Shown here: piece by piece, positions 12,601 through 24,248 of the stretch | Numbering within the stretch: the first letter of the stretch is position 1 | How the letters are laid out: each line of letters begins with the position of its first letter | NCBI GenBank assembly: GCA_900239685.1 | Contig: OENT01000086.1 | Location: 62,001-126,000 of the forward strand | Length of the DNA stretch: 64,000 nucleotides | Reading direction: 5' to 3' | From: Rotaria macrura | Taxonomy: Eukaryota > Rotifera > Eurotatoria > Philodinida > Philodinidae | Translations under genes and position numbers: made by a program | Notes under the pieces: model-generated | The model's input: the letters and a program-made list of their open reading frames with translations, nothing else | Database searches by the model: none | What the model was told of the DNA's origin: nothing

Positions 12601-13418
12601 GTTTTTGAAACGCTGGCATAAAACTAACATTTAATTTCATGAAAGTATTTCATGTTGATATAGTTATCATTCCATGATTTAGTTTTGATAAGACCTCGTA
12701 AGTGATTAAATAACTGAATGGTGAAGAAGTTCCTTGGAGACATTACAATGTGCGTGCTCGTCTTTCATCTTCGATGAAGGATGTTCACCGGCTTATGGTT
12801 GTTCGTATTCAATTTATACATATGTGTTGCTCTTTTTCTAAATCTCAATCTTTCTAACACTCATAGCTACATCAGAAGTCGTTAAAAAACCCTGAATATT
12901 TTTAATAGTGATATAATTTAACATCGTGTTGCCCATATTTTCCTAATACTTTATACAAGTAGTGACGTAGGTTTTTAAGTTTCAACATATGAATGAACTA
13001 TTCTTGTTTTGTTTTCATCTCTGTAGCCGCTGTTGGAGCCTCTGGTTCCTTGTATGGTCTGATGCTGTTCTTGCTTGTGGATCGTCTTATTACAATAAAG
13101 AGAATGCCTGATCGTCGTTGCTTCCTATCATTACAATTAGTACTACTTTTGTTGCCGCATCTTGCCTCCAGTATACCTCTGATGATTAAGTACGATGTGA
13201 TACATTCAGCTCATTTTGGTGGTGGCTTGGTTGGTTTTCTATTTGGTATTGGTATGTGTGGCTCCCCGTGGTCATCGAATGATGAGCGGTCTATCTACGG
13301 AAGGATATGTCGACGAGTCGCATTCTGTCTTCTATGTCTTTACTACGTAGTAATCTTTACTATATTTTTCGTGCGAGATGCTCCTGCAGTCGACTGGATC
13401 TTAAACGATTCCAGTTAA
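9662..13418 (+). CDS. Rhomboid-family intramembrane serine protease
   Basis: Two exons, 9662-10256 and 13027-13418, give about 327-328 residues. Donor C|GTAAGT and acceptor TCTGTAG|CC join in phase to read TKPAVGASGSLYG. Rhomboids cut transmembrane substrates within the membrane. The catalytic residues are all present: WR at 138-139, the H-x4-H-x3-N motif (H147, H152, N156) in TM2, the GASGS serine (S204) in TM4 and the AHFGG histidine (H261) in TM6, so an active enzyme is expected. The N-terminal ~50 residues are polar and cytosolic; TM1 starts near residue 52 and is followed by a lumenal loop with several cysteines. No EF-hand or ankyrin extension is seen. The catalytic dyad is split between exons by a 2.77 kb intron. 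A candidate AATAAA poly(A) signal lies at 13723-13728. I cannot say which rhomboid subfamily it belongs to. Confidence 0.9.
10257..13026 (+). other. 2.77 kb intron of the rhomboid gene
   Basis: Bounded by GTAAGT and TCTGTAG. The interior is AT-rich with long A/T runs, a 13-base G run (11593-11605) and one chance open frame (11892-12104). No transposase or complete TIR element is recognisable. The size is large for an organism whose other visible introns are 0.1-0.25 kb. Confidence 0.75.
11593..11605. repeat. Poly-G tract (13 G)
   Basis: An uninterrupted run of 13 G in otherwise AT-rich intron sequence. Its exact length is likely to be unreliable in any assembly. Confidence 0.8.
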
Positions 13419-16400
13419 AGTTTAAATAGAACATTGAATTGCTCAATTGAAATTTACCACATAAGACAATGTTTTGGAATTCGTACATTATTCTGATTGT
13501 ATTGAATACCCTTTTGCTATATATCTGAGCCCATTTAAACTGACGGTTAAGATATTCATAGCTTTTAACATTGAATGATCTACTCGCCGACGATGAATAC
13601 AATGAATAACAAAACTATTTGAACTCATAGTCGAGTGTTTGCCAATTATCAACACTCGCTCACATGAGCATAAAAACAAACAATATTAGTATTAGTTAAA
13701 TTATATGATATGTAATATGAACAATAAAATAAATATATTTCTCTATAATTCTTTCTCTAAATCGATAAGAATTCTTTATTTATAAATGATAATGAATCCT
13801 AAAATTCGATCATGGTCAATTGAATAATATGTGTATCTGCTTATAAGCTTTGATAACACGATCATTTACGTTTGCAGTAACTCGAGCGAAGTTATCTTTA
13901 TCAGCTATAGTGCAATGTCTTCATTTACAAAAACAAATTCGTTTTCACCTTATATTTATTGTTTGATCTTCCAATGGTATGCATCTTAGGAAAAACTCAT
14001 CTGAACGAAATAAAGTCAGTTCGGATGACAACAGATCAAGCTGACTCATTACATTAGCCATTCGGGAGCAATGGCACCTCATATCACCAATCTCAGCACG
14101 TCTGATTTTCATTTGCATGTGTGTAGTCATTTGCAATGAGATAATAGTACACTATATTTGCATATTATTTACTGCTTCTAAACAACAAACATATTTAAAA
14201 AAATATGTTAGAAATTTCGCAATCTTTGGATGATATTATGATCATTCAAGCAGTGATGAACGATGATGATGCTGGTTAGAGTTAGAACAAGAAAACAGAT
14301 AATATGAAATCAGTCTCACTTAAATCATATTTTCCATACAGGAAAGTATTTATCTGTCGACACATTCTCTTATTGAATGGTTGCTAATTTATTCAAATAA
14401 ATATTTTTGCAAATAAGTATCTTATTATTCTGGGCAAAATATATACTGCTTTTCTGATCTCATGAACAATAACAACTTCTATGATATGAACAACACATTT
14501 TCAATAATTCATGTATGGAACAAGAAAAATGATCTTATGTGTAGAGCATTGTGGTACACGACTCTGGGATACATACTAAGGACTTTAATCGATCTGGTAT
14601 ATTTAAAATAGAAGAACACTATGTTTAACAATAACAACTCTTCGTGTAGCATTATGTCATGTTTGTGTTAACAATAAATAACGTTGGCATAGTTGAACAG
14701 ATGTTGATTTATTTTTCATTGAAAAACTTCAATAAAAGTATTGCTATGACGATGAAAAGATTATCACGTGTAGTCGGAAGACGATTGAAACTAAATACTG
14801 TAAGATTGCATAAAAGAAGTTCCAAACCTCATAACAATTTGGACATGTTGACAAAGTGGACGCTATTGGTCGGTTTCGATCGTGCCCGAATTCTAAAACT
14901 TTTACTTTCATTGCAATAATTTGATCAGGAGTTGACTGATGAGCGCAAAAGACTCTAGAATGGACAGTTCACTATTTATTTCCGATTAGGTATCTTTAAA
15001 ACAGAAAAAGGATCCTCGTTGATACGTTTTAAATATCACAAAAGATTTTCCAATGCAAAACATTGAGTAAATAAAATTATGCATGTCAGTGAAGTTAATT
15101 AATTAGTATATTGATCATTCGAATAATTTCAATTGACGTCTATGAATGTTCACCACTGACATGACATTATGTAAAATTTCACTAAATTTCTGAACGATAC
15201 TCAACTGCTCTTCTCAAATGTAACAGCAGCAAGTTTTATCAGAAGAGAAGATTGATAAGAGACTAGACAATAGATCATACTCAACAGCAAAGAATAAATC
15301 ACTGTAAAGCTAGCGTCGTTTTTAGTCTGATGTATATTAGACAATGTTTTTGCTCGCCTGACTGTATTCTTCTTCAAGATGAAAAGGTCCAGGACAGCCA
15401 TACTTTCAAGTGACATCTTGTATGAAATTTAGTCGAGCAGCAGATAACAGAAGAACAACTGATTTTAACATTTTACTTTATCGATATCTGTCGATCTCTA
15501 TGAAGTGTCATTCAATTTTTTTGTAGCAGCAACCGACAGACTACTGTACAACAAAGTTTCCTTGATTATGAGTATACTGTATAATACTGAGGTGCATCGA
15601 AATTAAAGTTAAGAAAATATATATTTTATGTTCAATTGTTGATTTTCTTTTTTCACGAACTTGCAACAAGAGCACAAACATAGACTATCTAGAATGTTCA
15701 GACCTCGCTCGGTATGATTGCCGTACTACTTATGAGATTGATTTTAATTTGCTTTATAAAATAATTTTTCATTCATTCTGAAGATTTATTTTGATTATTA
15801 AGACTCCCTTTTGATTGGTTTTTCCACCAATCAAAAGTGAGTTTCTATGCATGGTTTTAAATATAGTGTGTGGCATAAACATCAATACGAATTGATAGAA
15901 TATCGATATCTAATGCAATTATGAAGCCGAACGATCGTAACATTTGGATATTGTTCAGTTTATGTCTAAAATAATGCATTAGTCATATATGCTATGAAGA
16001 ATTACAAAATAAAAGCATGGCAAACTCATGTTTTCAATGCCAATCTTTTGCCTAATCTAAATATTGATACAACATGAATATCAATACGTTAGTTGTTTGC
16101 AATACAACTTACAAGACAGCATCATAGTTAGTTTATTATTATCTAAAGTAATTTTGATTGGCAAGGGCAGCGCCACAGGGAGGGATGGATGAATCCCCCT
16201 CCCCCTACTCAATTCACTTCGACTTTCTTCGATTTCGAAAATTTCGGTGGATCATTTTGGAGTTGGGTGAACTTATGTTACAAAGGTTTTTGCTCCTATT
16301 TTTGAGAAATTTATTAAATATTTTTCGCAAATTTCGGCGAAAAAGAATAGACAATTTTCTCCAATGCCGGAGAAAGCCAAACGTGAAACAGCTGATTTTT

Positions 16401-16473
16401 CTTATTTAAAATCAAAAATATTAGTGACTCGATTAAAATAATAATATTTTGTATCCTTGCTGTTCAAAATATC
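13419..16473. other. Intergenic stretch without recognised genes
   Basis: Contains the 3' end of the rhomboid transcript, then AT-rich sequence. A minus-strand frame at 13945-14136 (starting near CAAATG, with RCHCSRMANVMSQLDLLSSE) and one at 15201-15416 look mildly coding but match no family I know and have no splice context that I can complete. A less AT-rich patch at 16158-16260 (CCCCCTCCCCCT) looks like the end of a decayed transposon. Confidence 0.35.
15808..15837. repeat. Perfect 12-bp-arm hairpin
   Basis: CTTTTGATTGGT and ACCAATCAAAAG face each other across a 6-base loop. It may be a remnant of a foldback element. No gene lies next to it for which it would act as a terminator. Confidence 0.6.
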
Positions 16474-17230
16474 GGTGCTAGGCGAATTCGTCGCGAGACA
16501 ATTCGTTACCAGACAGTTCGTCGCATGGACAATTAGTCGCATTGCATTTAGATTAATAGGACGTGTCACATGTATGTTTTCTTGATTGGCTTAAGTAACA
16601 CATAATCTCTTCATTGAATAAAGCGTGTCTCCATGATTGCAAAATTTTTTCTTAGTTGCTCGATAAAAATTTTCCGCAATTAAGTGGTAACCGAATAAAC
16701 TATCGGGTTTCGAGAACTGCGTTATCCTGAATAGCAAAACTCTGAATAATCCAATAGTATATTGGAAAATGAAGTAAAACAATTAATTTCAAAAATAACT
16801 GAAAGAATGAATTCTCACAATGGGGAGAGATTTTATGAATACGAAAAAATTTATTTATTCTGCCAGGAATTGATGAGTACGATTAATAAATTTTCAAGCG
16901 AGAAGAGAAAGCCTATTCTTGGTTGTAAAGGTTATATTTAGGGGCGTAACTAGGGGTAGGCTAGCCCTGGCACCGACATGTCTTGCCGGGGCACTGGTCA
17001 AAAGAGAAACTTATAATAAGCACTATTAGAATGTTTGTAGTTTATTGTTGTATATGAGATGCGATAGCTCTGAAAAAAACAATTAGTAAGTGACATCAAT
17101 CGAATAAATTCTAGGCATTAATTAAAGAGCAATATCAGTTGCTTGTTTATTTTTAATTTTTGTATATATATATATCGCGTAAAAAAATAAGTAATTGATT
17201 ACTTTATAAGTAGTGCATTATTTTATCTAG

Positions 17231-17380
17231 CAAAATCACTCGATTTTGGTACAGCTCATAGCTTGATTAGTGCTGTTATTAATCAAATCAGTGAGTTTAG
17301 AAATGAGGAAGAATTTTCCAAATTATATGATCAAATCATTGAATTTTCTGTGAAAATAGTATTGGTTTCAACAATAAACT
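17231..17380 (+). pseudogene. hAT transposase middle fragment
   Basis: A conceptual plus-strand reading, LDFGTAHSLISAVINQISEF followed by RNEEEFSKLYDQIIEF, resembles the ZMYM1-like hAT transposase core. It is isolated by stops and frame changes on both sides. It belongs to the hAT element bounded at 16939-18533. Confidence 0.5.
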
Positions 17381-18085
17381 GAAAGAAAGATGAACAAGAA
17401 AAACTTCTACTAGATTTAAAAATTGTTTAATTACATGTACAATTAGACAACGTGAAGAAATTGATAATAAAAATAAATATAGAATATTTGCTTTCTATGC
17501 AGTAATTGATTCTATTTTTTCTCGAAATCAGTAATCGTTTTTCGAAAACAAACATGGATATGCTTCATGTGTTTCATCACTATCACCTGATAGCTCAACA
17601 TTTTTAGAAATAAATAAGTGAAAGCTTTGTGTAATGTTAAAATCGGATATTCAATTATTAAATAATGGAATTCAACTACTACAGCCAATGTTAAAACAAT
17701 TCAAACCTAAAAATATGAACGATTTGTATTTTGAAGTTTTACCCTTCAAACAAGCGTTTCCAAGTATTCTTTCCAAGGGGAGAGAACAGCTGATTTCTGT
17801 GATTGTTCTGATTATTTTTGATTTTTCCGATTTAAATCAATTGATTTTAATCAGCAAAATCAATATAATGTCAAAAAACATCAGAAAAAGACCAAAAAAT
17901 CGGGAAAATAAGAAAAGTCACAGAAATCAAGAAAATCGGATTTAAAGTGTCCCTCCCTAGATTGATATTTCGAACAACAAGGATACCAAATTTTATCATT
18001 TCAATGAAGTCATTGATTTTTTTGTTTTTTTGATTTTTTTTGATTTAAAATTGATTCATAATAAAAAAAAGCAGCTGTTTTCCCC

Positions 18086-18310
18086 TTGATTCTTTCACTT
18101 CTTATCGGTGCAATGACAATTCCAGTGTCATCTACCACAACAGAAAGAACCTTTAGTAAGATGAAGCTCATTAAAACTATTGCACGTAATAGTATGTCCG
18201 ACAACAGGCTTACTGATTTATCATTACTAGCAATCGAGAGAGAGAGTTCTGTGTTGATTATGAAAAGATTAGTGATGCTTTTGCTATTCAACATAAGAAC
18301 AGCAGAATAA
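18086..18310 (+). pseudogene. hAT C-terminal dimerisation domain fragment
   Basis: The frame reads IPVSSTTTERTFSKMKLIKT, then ARNSMSDNRLTDLSLLAIE. This is the hallmark hAT family dimerisation motif (P-V-S-S-x3-E-R-x-F-S-x-x-K-x-I-K...M-x-x-x-R-L-x-x-L-x-x-L-x-I-E), as found in ZMYM1-like transposases. It ends at a stop shortly before the right terminal repeat, as expected for the 3' end of a hAT transposase. The upstream part is decayed. Confidence 0.8.
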
Positions 18311-19032
18311 TGCTGAAGCAGCTTTTGTCTGTTTACTTTTTTCCTGACTTTTCTTTTTGCTGTTTAGATGAACTTTATAAAATAGCGGATAAATTGTTTT
18401 TGTCTCTCTCTGTAGTTGAATGAAAATTGGGAGATTCAGTTGAGCTTTGGGAAAAATTAATTGCTGGGAAAAATTTCTTTTAGAGCTTGTGAGGCACCGC
18501 CAGGGCACCCACAATTTTCTGGTTACACCACTTGTTATATTGAAGTTATAGAGCGAAAAACTAATGCGAAGTTAATTTTTCGTGATTAGAATAGAGACTG
18601 CAAAGCAAAATTAAGATTAGTAAATTATTCTCTTCGTTTCAGTTAAAATTGTTGCCTTGTATTAATAAGCGCTACTGTTGGCCTCTACTTAAATTTCATC
18701 CCAATCGGTGATCTATGCGACAAAATATTTTTGCGACGAACTGTCTCGCGACGAATTGTCCAGTCACCCTCTAATATTGACCAAGGAATGCAATCTTAAA
18801 CATACGAATGTCAAAGTTTGGACTTAGACACGAGAATTGGGATGTAAATTTATTGTGAACAGCATGTACTCACGAGTATGCTGTCATCAACGTATAGGCA
18901 ATTAAGTGTCAGTATGAAAGGTTTAGCTCTGAGGATATTAATTTAAAATTATAGATTATGCATAAAAATATAAATCAACATTGAATGATAGATTTATTAC
19001 AATAAAAAGATTTAAAACTGTACACATCGAAG

Positions 19033-19404
19033 TACCCAGTGAAGAAATATCAAATTATGGGAGATTTCAGCAGATTATAATTGGATTTTTCTGCACCAAA
19101 ATCCAAATTGTAATCGATTGAAATCGTCGTAAACAACGATAATTTGATTTTTAATCGAACAATAATCTTAAAAATCCGGTAAAATTTTGATTAAAATCAA
19201 ACAAAATCCAGATCATATGATTTAAATCAAACATACATGATTTTAATCAAAATTTTACCGGATTTTTAAGATTATTGTTTGATTAAAAATCAAATTATCG
19301 TTGTTTACGACGATTTCAATCGATTACAATTTGGATTTTGGTGCAGAAAAATCCAATTATAATCTGCTGAAATCTCCCATAATTTGATATTTTTTCACTG
19401 GGTA
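19033..19404. mobile_element. Foldback/MITE element, ends TACCCAGTGAA, TA target
   Basis: Two arms of about 170 bp are almost perfect reverse complements (I see two mismatches), separated by a short loop around 19208-19240. The ends read TACCCAGTGAA...TTCACTGGGTA, with TA at both borders (19033-19034, 19403-19404), suggesting a Tc1/mariner-type mover. The same ends occur in the palindrome at 32361-32677. The near-identity of the arms suggests recent insertion or ongoing arm conversion. Confidence 0.8.
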
Positions 19405-21100
19405 GTTTCAATTTATCTTGATCATTGTGAATGCCAGGATGAATCGTATGCTTTCAGCTACTGCCAGACGCTGCAGAAATAATATTCGTAATTGCATTAA
19501 TATACAATTCAAATCGTGCATTACATTGAAACCATTGATGCATAAATTTCAATTAATTAAAATAAAGAACACATTAGAATCGTTGAAATAGTTTACATGA
19601 CCATGTATTTGCGCAACTTCTATGACAATCGAATCCATAGTAATATTCCTTATTTCAGAAAATGAGTTACATGACATAATCAATCAAATGAAAATTTATT
19701 CATCATTGAAATTATTTCTCCACGTAATTTGTCTCTTGAGGCATCTCGTAGTATCTTTTTGGGATGGTTGCACGACAGCTCGTTGCCAAATCGTTTATGC
19801 CCCTTTCTCTTAGTAGGATTCAAATGTTGTAAATAGTTGTTCAAGTGTTCCGGAAAACAATCGTTTAGAATAGCTCGAAAAGTGATAAATAGTGTTGCAT
19901 AAATTATTTAATAGAAACAAATTATTGATATTTGCATTCAATTCAACGGCCTATTGATAAATAACAGCCAATGACTTAAAAATAAATGGCAAACATCCGT
20001 TTCGGCAGCAACAAATATTTAATAACTAACTGTCAGTAGTTTTATGCGGGGTGTGCAGATTGAATGTCATTTGATGAAAGTCTAATTAAGTTCAATAAAT
20101 AGCCGAGAAAAACTCTACATAGTGATGAGGATCTAAATGCATGATCGCTAATATCAAAGGTTCTTTTTTTGTGAAAAATAGTTCTTCTAATTAAAAATTA
20201 CTCGTGTAATTTCAAAAAAAGAATCGGCTGATTAGAACGTATGTTTGTTTTTGAATAATTAGTCGGTTGGAGGGTAATGCTCTCAAATTTTCAATTAAAA
20301 CAGTTAATTGAATAGAACGATAATATTTGAAACCTTAAAATAGCTTATTTATCTGTTTTTATGACAGAGTCGTATTAGTTCCTGCTACCGTAATGTGTAA
20401 ATAAAATGAGTATTCTGAATTTATCTTGATGGTGAAAGTCTTCACGTACTTCAATTAGATCAACATAGTCATTTACTAGTTGATGAAAATGAGAGACGAG
20501 TACATAACTTCATGAAAAAGTAATCAGTAGCGAAGTAGAATCATCTCTCTTTTTCTTTTTAAGGCTATAGATAGCGCATATGTCGTATTGCAATAATCAT
20601 ACAGGTAAACATACAGTAAAAACATGACATTAAATGTTGAATTAATAATATCTACAAACACGATCATAGGGGAAAGGAACGAAAATTATCATGATTCATA
20701 AAAAGAACCATTCCAAAGAAATCTATTAATTTTTTTGTTGAAAACAAAATACTCTTTTTTTCGTACATATAACTAATGTTAACTTCGATTTGATAAATAA
20801 ACAGCATATCTAACTTATGGAGCTTATCCAACTAATAGTGACAAAATTTTGCATGTCCCATTTTTTCTCTCAGAGCTTTGCCACGTTTGTCATCAACTCT
20901 GTTGAGTATTGTCGTCTATGTTGTGAGCGACGAAAGAGTGCAGAGTATTTTCTATTTCAATAAATATCATCAAGAGTCTCTGATTTTGCGTTGGAATTCG
21001 AGAACATCAGTAATCTTTATAGGACGGATAAAGTGTTTTGCAATTCGAAATAACTTTATTCAACGAGAAAACTATGATATAACATGAATTATTAAGGAAA
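19405..21100. other. Intergenic, no recognised feature
   Basis: AT-rich. Short open frames at 19622-19813 and 20878-21087 have no motif and no splice context. Confidence 0.35.
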
Positions 21101-22184
21101 TTTCACACTAGAGTCCTGTAGGTTAACCTTAACCTACACTAACCTGTCCTTACCTATAGGTTAGGTTAGGTTTAGGTTCCAAAGCTCATAGGCTAGGTTA
21201 GGTTTAGGTTATAGTGAGCTTAGGTTAGGTTACGGTAAGGTTACAAAAAAAAATCCAGGGATAAAATTAAGGATGAGTTCATGTAGATAAAACCTTTACA
21301 GAGCTGAACTTAATATCCACTTGTGAAATCTCTTTTGGTCAAAAGCACTGTACAGAGTGATATTAGAATCTAATTTTATTGGATAGAATAAAACCGAATG
21401 GGAAAACAATGGTTCATTGTTTAGTACTATTTCTGATATAAGCTGACGAGTTCGGTCACTTTTGATTGTTTTTCGAGTACGAGTGCATAAATGTAATATA
21501 AAATGTCTATTAAATCATCTCGACATACCATTGATGAGAAAAAGAAAGAAATATTAAATTTATTGAAGCAAGGATAAGTTATTAGGACAACGGAATCTCT
21601 ATCTTCATCGAATGGTACATTTTGGTCAAGCCTGCTTAGAATACATAATCCAAATGGTGAATGTGCTTTTGAACCGTTCGTCCAATTTACTATATGTCAA
21701 CAGATCTTAGTCTATGAACCGAAAAATGGAACAACTAGTATTAGTTCTCATGTTCAAAGTTGTATAAAAGAGCGACCTCAAACAAAAAAATATCAATTAA
21801 AAAGTATTTGAAAAAAGATTTAACTATAACCTCTGCAGATAAACAAATGATTACACTAGCTTGCTCTAAGTACTGTGCTTTTGATATGCAATCATTTAAT
21901 AGTGTCAATGGTAATGGCTTTCAACAATGATGCCAAGTATTAATAGAGTTGGGTTATAAATATGGTGAATCAAAAGCTCCTCTACCTTATGCTAGAGTCT
22001 TGCAGGGTAACCTTAACCTACCCTAACCTGTAGGTTAGTTTAGGTTTAGGTTGCAAAGCTCGCAGATTAGGTTAGGTTAAGGTTACGAAGTCAACAGGTT
22101 AGGTTAGGACAAGGTTACGAAGTTATTCAGTAGGTTAGATTTAGGTTACAAAAAAGTCGTAACCTGCAGGACTATATTTCACAC
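21101..22184. mobile_element. hAT transposon with TAGGTTAGG subterminal repeats and perfect 8-bp target duplication TTTCACAC
   Basis: The element proper is 21109-22176 (1068 bp). TTTCACAC flanks it at 21101-21108 and 22177-22184. The ends TAGAGTCCTGTAGGTTA and, reverse-complemented, TATAGTCCTGCAGGTTA match at 15 of 17 bases. Both flanks of the interior carry dense, imperfect repeats of TAGGTTAGG/GGTTTAGGTT (about 21119-21245 and 22003-22155). Such subterminal arrays are typical binding sites for hAT transposases. The interior encodes pieces of a BED zinc finger and hAT N-terminus. It is deleted relative to a full hAT and non-autonomous. Confidence 0.85.
21500..21995 (+). pseudogene. Decayed BED-finger hAT transposase, N-terminal part only
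   Basis: Conceptual plus-strand reading finds NGTTSISSHVQSC, the GTS-x-L-x-x-H-x4-C half of a BED zinc finger; the first pair of cysteines reads as F..C, so one ligand is lost. After a frame change comes ADKQMITLACSKYCAFDMQS and FNSVNGNGFQ, the usual hAT N-terminal segment following the BED finger. Nothing of the catalytic RNase H-like core or the dimerisation domain remains before the right end. Confidence 0.65.
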
Positions 22185-24248
22185 AACATAGGATTTTGCA
22201 AGATCATGTTGCCATATCGATTACATGTCCGATTCCTTAGTGTCGTTCTTTGTTTTGTGGGAAAACTTCTTCGAGTATACTCCTTGCAACTAAAATTATC
22301 ACTCTTCTTTCATAGAAATGTTCGAGTGAATATCATCTAATAAGTATATTCATATCTTAGTTACACTTGGATAACTTCATCGAGAAGAGAAACCGTGTTT
22401 TTGTTTTTTAACATAATACCGATATAACACGTACTATGTTACAGTTTTCTCAGATTCTAGAGGATAATTAGTATTGCCTTCGAGCCTATGTTGTAGACAT
22501 TGAGCAACTGCTCCATTGAATGAGACGCTTTTTTATTACAATTAAGACCGTCAAGTGTGTAATTTTAGTCTTTCAAACCGAATCAAGCATTTCATTAAAA
22601 TGATATACAAAAATACGAATAAGAAACAATTTCATGCATAAAAATATGTAAAATCTTTTATTTTGCCATTTCTTTCAATTTTTTCTAGCCATCTTCATGT
22701 CACAATGAAAGCGGAAGAACAGAATGATGACTTTTTTTCTGAAGACATATTTACCTCGTTGATCATCTGACATTGAGACCTTTGTTGCAAACGAATTTCA
22801 TTCTTTTCCATCAAAAGTTGTCATAATACAAATCAGACAAGAAAACGTTTTGTATGCCTATAGGTAGTAAAGATCGAAGTTTTTATATCGATGTTTAGTT
22901 AATTCCTACATTTGTCCTATGAATAACTTTATTTATTCATTCGACTTTTAGTGAAAGTAAAACAAATGGTGAATTTCGTAAAGACGGTAAGCCAAACAGA
23001 CAAAATAAAGTATGATCTTCTCATTTTCGTCCCCTGAGAAGACACTAGGTCAAGTTTTCTCATGACAGTATAGCCAGGAGCACTATAAGACTCATCTCAA
23101 AGAGTGCACTCAAATATTTTCCTTCGTTAGACGTTCTGAGTAGTTCTTATTGTCTGAAGTCTTACAAAACGTCAGATATCGTCGTTTCATTTTTGAAAAG
23201 TGTTCCTTCAACATCAACAACGGAAAATCAATCTATTGCTAAGTACATATTTGTAATAATGCAAAAAAGGTGATGAGCTCCTAATTTTTTTAAAATCTCC
23301 TCTGCCATGGCATTTCCACTGAAAAAGATTTCTTTTCACATATTCCTTGCCTATGTATCTTTTTGAGACAACCACTGACATGAACACATTGTATTAATGT
23401 CGGTATCAGCATCAGCTAGTAGTTTTGTTTTTTTCTTTGATATATAACACAAGTAATTGTTTGATGCAAAGATGTTAATCTAATATGAAATTACTAGTGT
23501 TTTTATTGTATCTGCTAACTGTGTCTAGACTTGCGATAGTTCTGAGCCATAATTTCTAATATTGATAATTATTTTGAAATTTTTCAGCAATATATTTGAA
23601 TACACAAAAGATTGTTTCTGCGTTGAAAAGTATTTTACGTCTTATTACAAGTGGCAGATGTGATGGAGTAAAACACTATGCTAATTCAATATCAACCTTT
23701 GTGCATTCAATAATAATAATAATAATAATAATAATGATATATGGCACTAAAAAGTTCAGATTCATTTCATAATTGAGCCTGTGAAGGATTAGTTTTTAAA
23801 AAACAGGGATGCTAATACGATATTTCAACTTTCATATGTCACCATTAGCTTGTAAAGAGAATCAACCTTGTTTTCTTCTCCTTCAGAGGCAACGAGCTCA
23901 TTTTGAAAACACAAGGCATAATTTAAAACGTCAGGTTGTTTCTTTTTCTTTTACAAAGCTTCATTAGTTTTCATTTGGTATCATATCTAAATTGACACAA
24001 AAATTAAATGTCCCGTAAGTTTACTATGAACTAAATGAACAAGCAGTAATATATCAGTTTATTACGTTTAGTTGGGTGATTCTACATCCGTCTAAGATAA
24101 TGCGTCTTTGGCAATAAAGTTTTCAGATAAATTCGTGACTGCTTTCATGCGCCAAAATTCTGTATTGAATGAGTCTTTTGTTCTTTTTCCATTATACTAA
24201 GTGTAAACGTGGACATTATTTATACATCAACTTAATAACATGATATAG
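22185..24248. other. Intergenic stretch without recognised genes
   Basis: No gene-like frame. The only distinct feature is an (AAT)9 microsatellite at 23709-23735. Confidence 0.35.
23709..23735. repeat. (AAT)9 microsatellite
   Basis: Nine uninterrupted AAT units. Confidence 0.95.

Larger units (their letters stand above)
16931..18541. mobile_element. hAT transposon with perfect 8-bp target duplication GTTATATT
   Basis: The element itself is 16939-18533 (1595 bp), flanked by GTTATATT at 16931-16938 and 18534-18541. Its ends, TAGGGGCGTAACTAGG and the reverse complement of GGTTACACCACTT, are imperfect inverted repeats of the hAT type (CAGTGGCGTAAC-like). Subterminal GCCCTGGCACC and GGCACCGCCAGGGC are also roughly inverted. 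Eight-base duplication, end sequence and the internal hAT dimerisation fragment agree on the superfamily. The transposase is fragmented, so the copy cannot move by itself. Confidence 0.85.
16474..18768. mobile_element. TIR element of the TTCGTCGCGAGACA type, carrying a nested hAT
   Basis: The left end GGTGCTAGGCGAATTCGTCG and the right end, reverse-complemented as GGTGACTGGACAATTCGTCG, match over about 50 bp with the repeated internal words GTCGCGAGACA and AGTTCGTCGC. The interior is almost wholly occupied by the hAT element at 16939-18533, so the older element was probably a small MITE of about 690 bp. No convincing target duplication flanks it. Confidence 0.6.

Noticed and set aside
15808-15837. 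Hairpin as a bacterial-type terminator
   Set aside because: Introns, splice sites and gene content are eukaryotic, and no gene ends there.
21119-22155. TTAGG-like repeats as interstitial telomere sequence
   Set aside because: The words are irregular, occur in both orientations at the two ends of one hAT element with a perfect target duplication, and do not form a regular array.
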